Below are positions 44,797-45,680 of a stretch of DNA of 45,680 nucleotides, one piece after another. A program made the position numbers and the translations under genes. The first letter of the stretch is position 1. Every line of letters begins with the position of its first letter. This DNA comes from an uncultured Planctomycetaceae bacterium (GTDB lineage: Bacteria; Planctomycetota; Planctomycetia; Planctomycetales; Planctomycetaceae). The DNA is taken from positions 1-45,680 of the forward strand of contig CAIYBH010000239.1 in the NCBI GenBank assembly GCA_903924405.1, written 5' to 3'. The notes under the pieces are model-generated. The model searched no databases, was not told the DNA's origin, and saw only the letters and a list, made by a program, of their open reading frames with translations.

Positions 44797-45680
44797 ATGC
44801 CGCGTGTCAACCGACGTGAAATCCTCGCTGACGATGAAATTCAGGTGTTTCACGCTGTCAATCGATGCGTCCGAAGAACTCATCTCTGCGGACAGGATCG
44901 TCGCACAGGAAAAGATTACTCCCATCGAAAAGAATGGGCCCGAAAACGCCTCGAATTCCTCGCCGGGGTTTTCGCCGTCGAAATCCTCAGCTATGCCGTT
45001 ATGGGCAATCACCTGCATGTTGTCATCAGGACTCGGCCGGACGTCGCAAAGGCCTGGTCTGATCACGATGTCGCTCGGCGCTGGTGGACTCTGTTTCCAA
45101 AACGAAAAAACCGTGATAAATCCGCCGCAGAACCGCTACCGGAAGAGCTGCTTCACATCACCAACAGTCCCAGCGGCATTCGCGAAAAACGACGCCGATT
45201 TTCAAATCTGTCGTGGTTCATGAAGTGCCTCTGCGAACCCATCGCAAAACAGGCAAATGCCGAAGATGATGTTCGCGGGCACTTCTGGGAATCTCGCTAT
45301 AAGGCACAGCCACTGCTTGATGAAATGGCCATCGCTGCCTGCATGTCCTACGTCGACCTGAATCCCGTGCGAGCCAACCTCGCAAAAACTCCTGAAGCCA
45401 GTGATTTCACCAGTGTTCAGGCAAGGATTCATGATCGCCGTCAGGCTCAAAACCCTTCGGTTGGCGACGCTCAGTCTCAGCAGCCTGCAAGCGATTCACA
45501 GGCGGGATGGCTGGTTCCGATTGAACTGAACAGCAAGCGGGCGGAGGCGACAGAAACACAGCCGCTACGGCGCGCCAGCAATAAGGGTTGCCTGCCGATG
45601 TCGCTGGATCAGTACCTGCACCTTCTGGACTGGACTGGTCGACAGTTTCGACGCGATAAACCGGGCATGATCTCCGGAGA
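44797..45680 (+). mobile_element. HUH (REP-associated tyrosine) transposase, 3' end beyond window
   Basis: An uninterrupted frame from ATG 44797 to the window end (294 codons, no stop) starts MPRVNRREILADDEIQVFH. It contains the HUH metal motif GNHLHVV (H72, H74) in the position typical of Y1/IS200-like and RAYT transposases. It also has FWESRYKAQPLL and YVDLNPVRANL, with candidate catalytic Tyr residues. A long linker and CLPMSLDQYLHLLDWTGRQ follow, as in large planctomycete RAYT-type proteins. RAYTs act on palindromic REP sequences, and one lies just upstream. The gene is intact as far as seen. The class is well supported; activity is unknown. Confidence 0.88.

Overview
The window reads as a chromosomal segment of a planctomycete (Planctomycetota, probably Planctomycetaceae-like). 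The evidence is taxon-typical families: two tandem DUF1559 prepilin-like proteins, a Planctomycete cytochrome C / DUF1549 / DUF1553 protein, secreted sugar-isomerase and SMP-30 proteins, FGE-sulfatase-type repeats, and an ssrA (tmRNA) gene whose tag ends LAA. The sequence is GC-rich, genes are loosely packed, operons are short, and there are several gene-poor stretches of 0.4-1.1 kb that hold repeats and decayed genes.

Layout. 1-210: palindromic REP-like repeat array. 184-4928 (minus): secreted glycerophosphodiesterase, a CBM9-like protein, UDP-glucuronate decarboxylase and glutamyl-tRNA synthetase. 5337-8902 (plus): PSCyt1/DUF1549/DUF1553 protein and a small zinc-ribbon protein, closed by a terminator. 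9054-10550 (minus): membrane-anchored HTH protein with acidic D-S repeats. 11639-15178: two DUF1559 paralogues, a repeat cluster between them, and a 56-residue lipoprotein. 15549-18073: hypothetical protein, metal-binding-type lipoprotein, TerC. 18233-20286: hypothetical protein and trpE. 20454-22177: secreted R/G/S-rich protein and a small lipoprotein. 22467-25849 (plus): fabI, a Nudix hydrolase, and moaD-moaE-moaA. 27327-29472: secreted SMP-30-like and TIM-barrel sugar-isomerase-like proteins. 29677-30029: tmRNA, followed by an IS3-type OrfA remnant. 30615-32783 (minus): SWIM zinc-finger protein. 33545-34996 (minus): exported clan-CD (caspase/gingipain-like) peptidase candidate. 36043-38058 (plus): exported protein with two FGE-like domains. 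38374-38826: broken GMC oxidoreductase. 39221-44667 (minus): ychF, an NtrC-type sigma-54 activator, xylulokinase and a LOG-family protein. 44797-end (plus): HUH (REP-associated tyrosine) transposase running off the window.

How the genes work together. moaD, moaE and moaA form a partial molybdopterin synthesis operon (no moaC here). UDP-xylose synthase, the GDPD, the CBM9-like protein, the SMP-30 and isomerase proteins and xylulokinase fit a carbohydrate-oriented lifestyle. gltX, trpE, fabI, ychF and ssrA are housekeeping genes.

I did not find a convincing new multi-gene system such as a defence island, CRISPR array or biosynthetic cluster. The most interesting material is single genes and small structures: the clan-CD peptidase candidate, the D-S-repeat HTH membrane protein, the tandem DUF1559 unit with its lipoprotein and structured leaders, the tmRNA with tag AKPQFSLAA, and at least two REP-like repeat families together with a candidate RAYT transposase.
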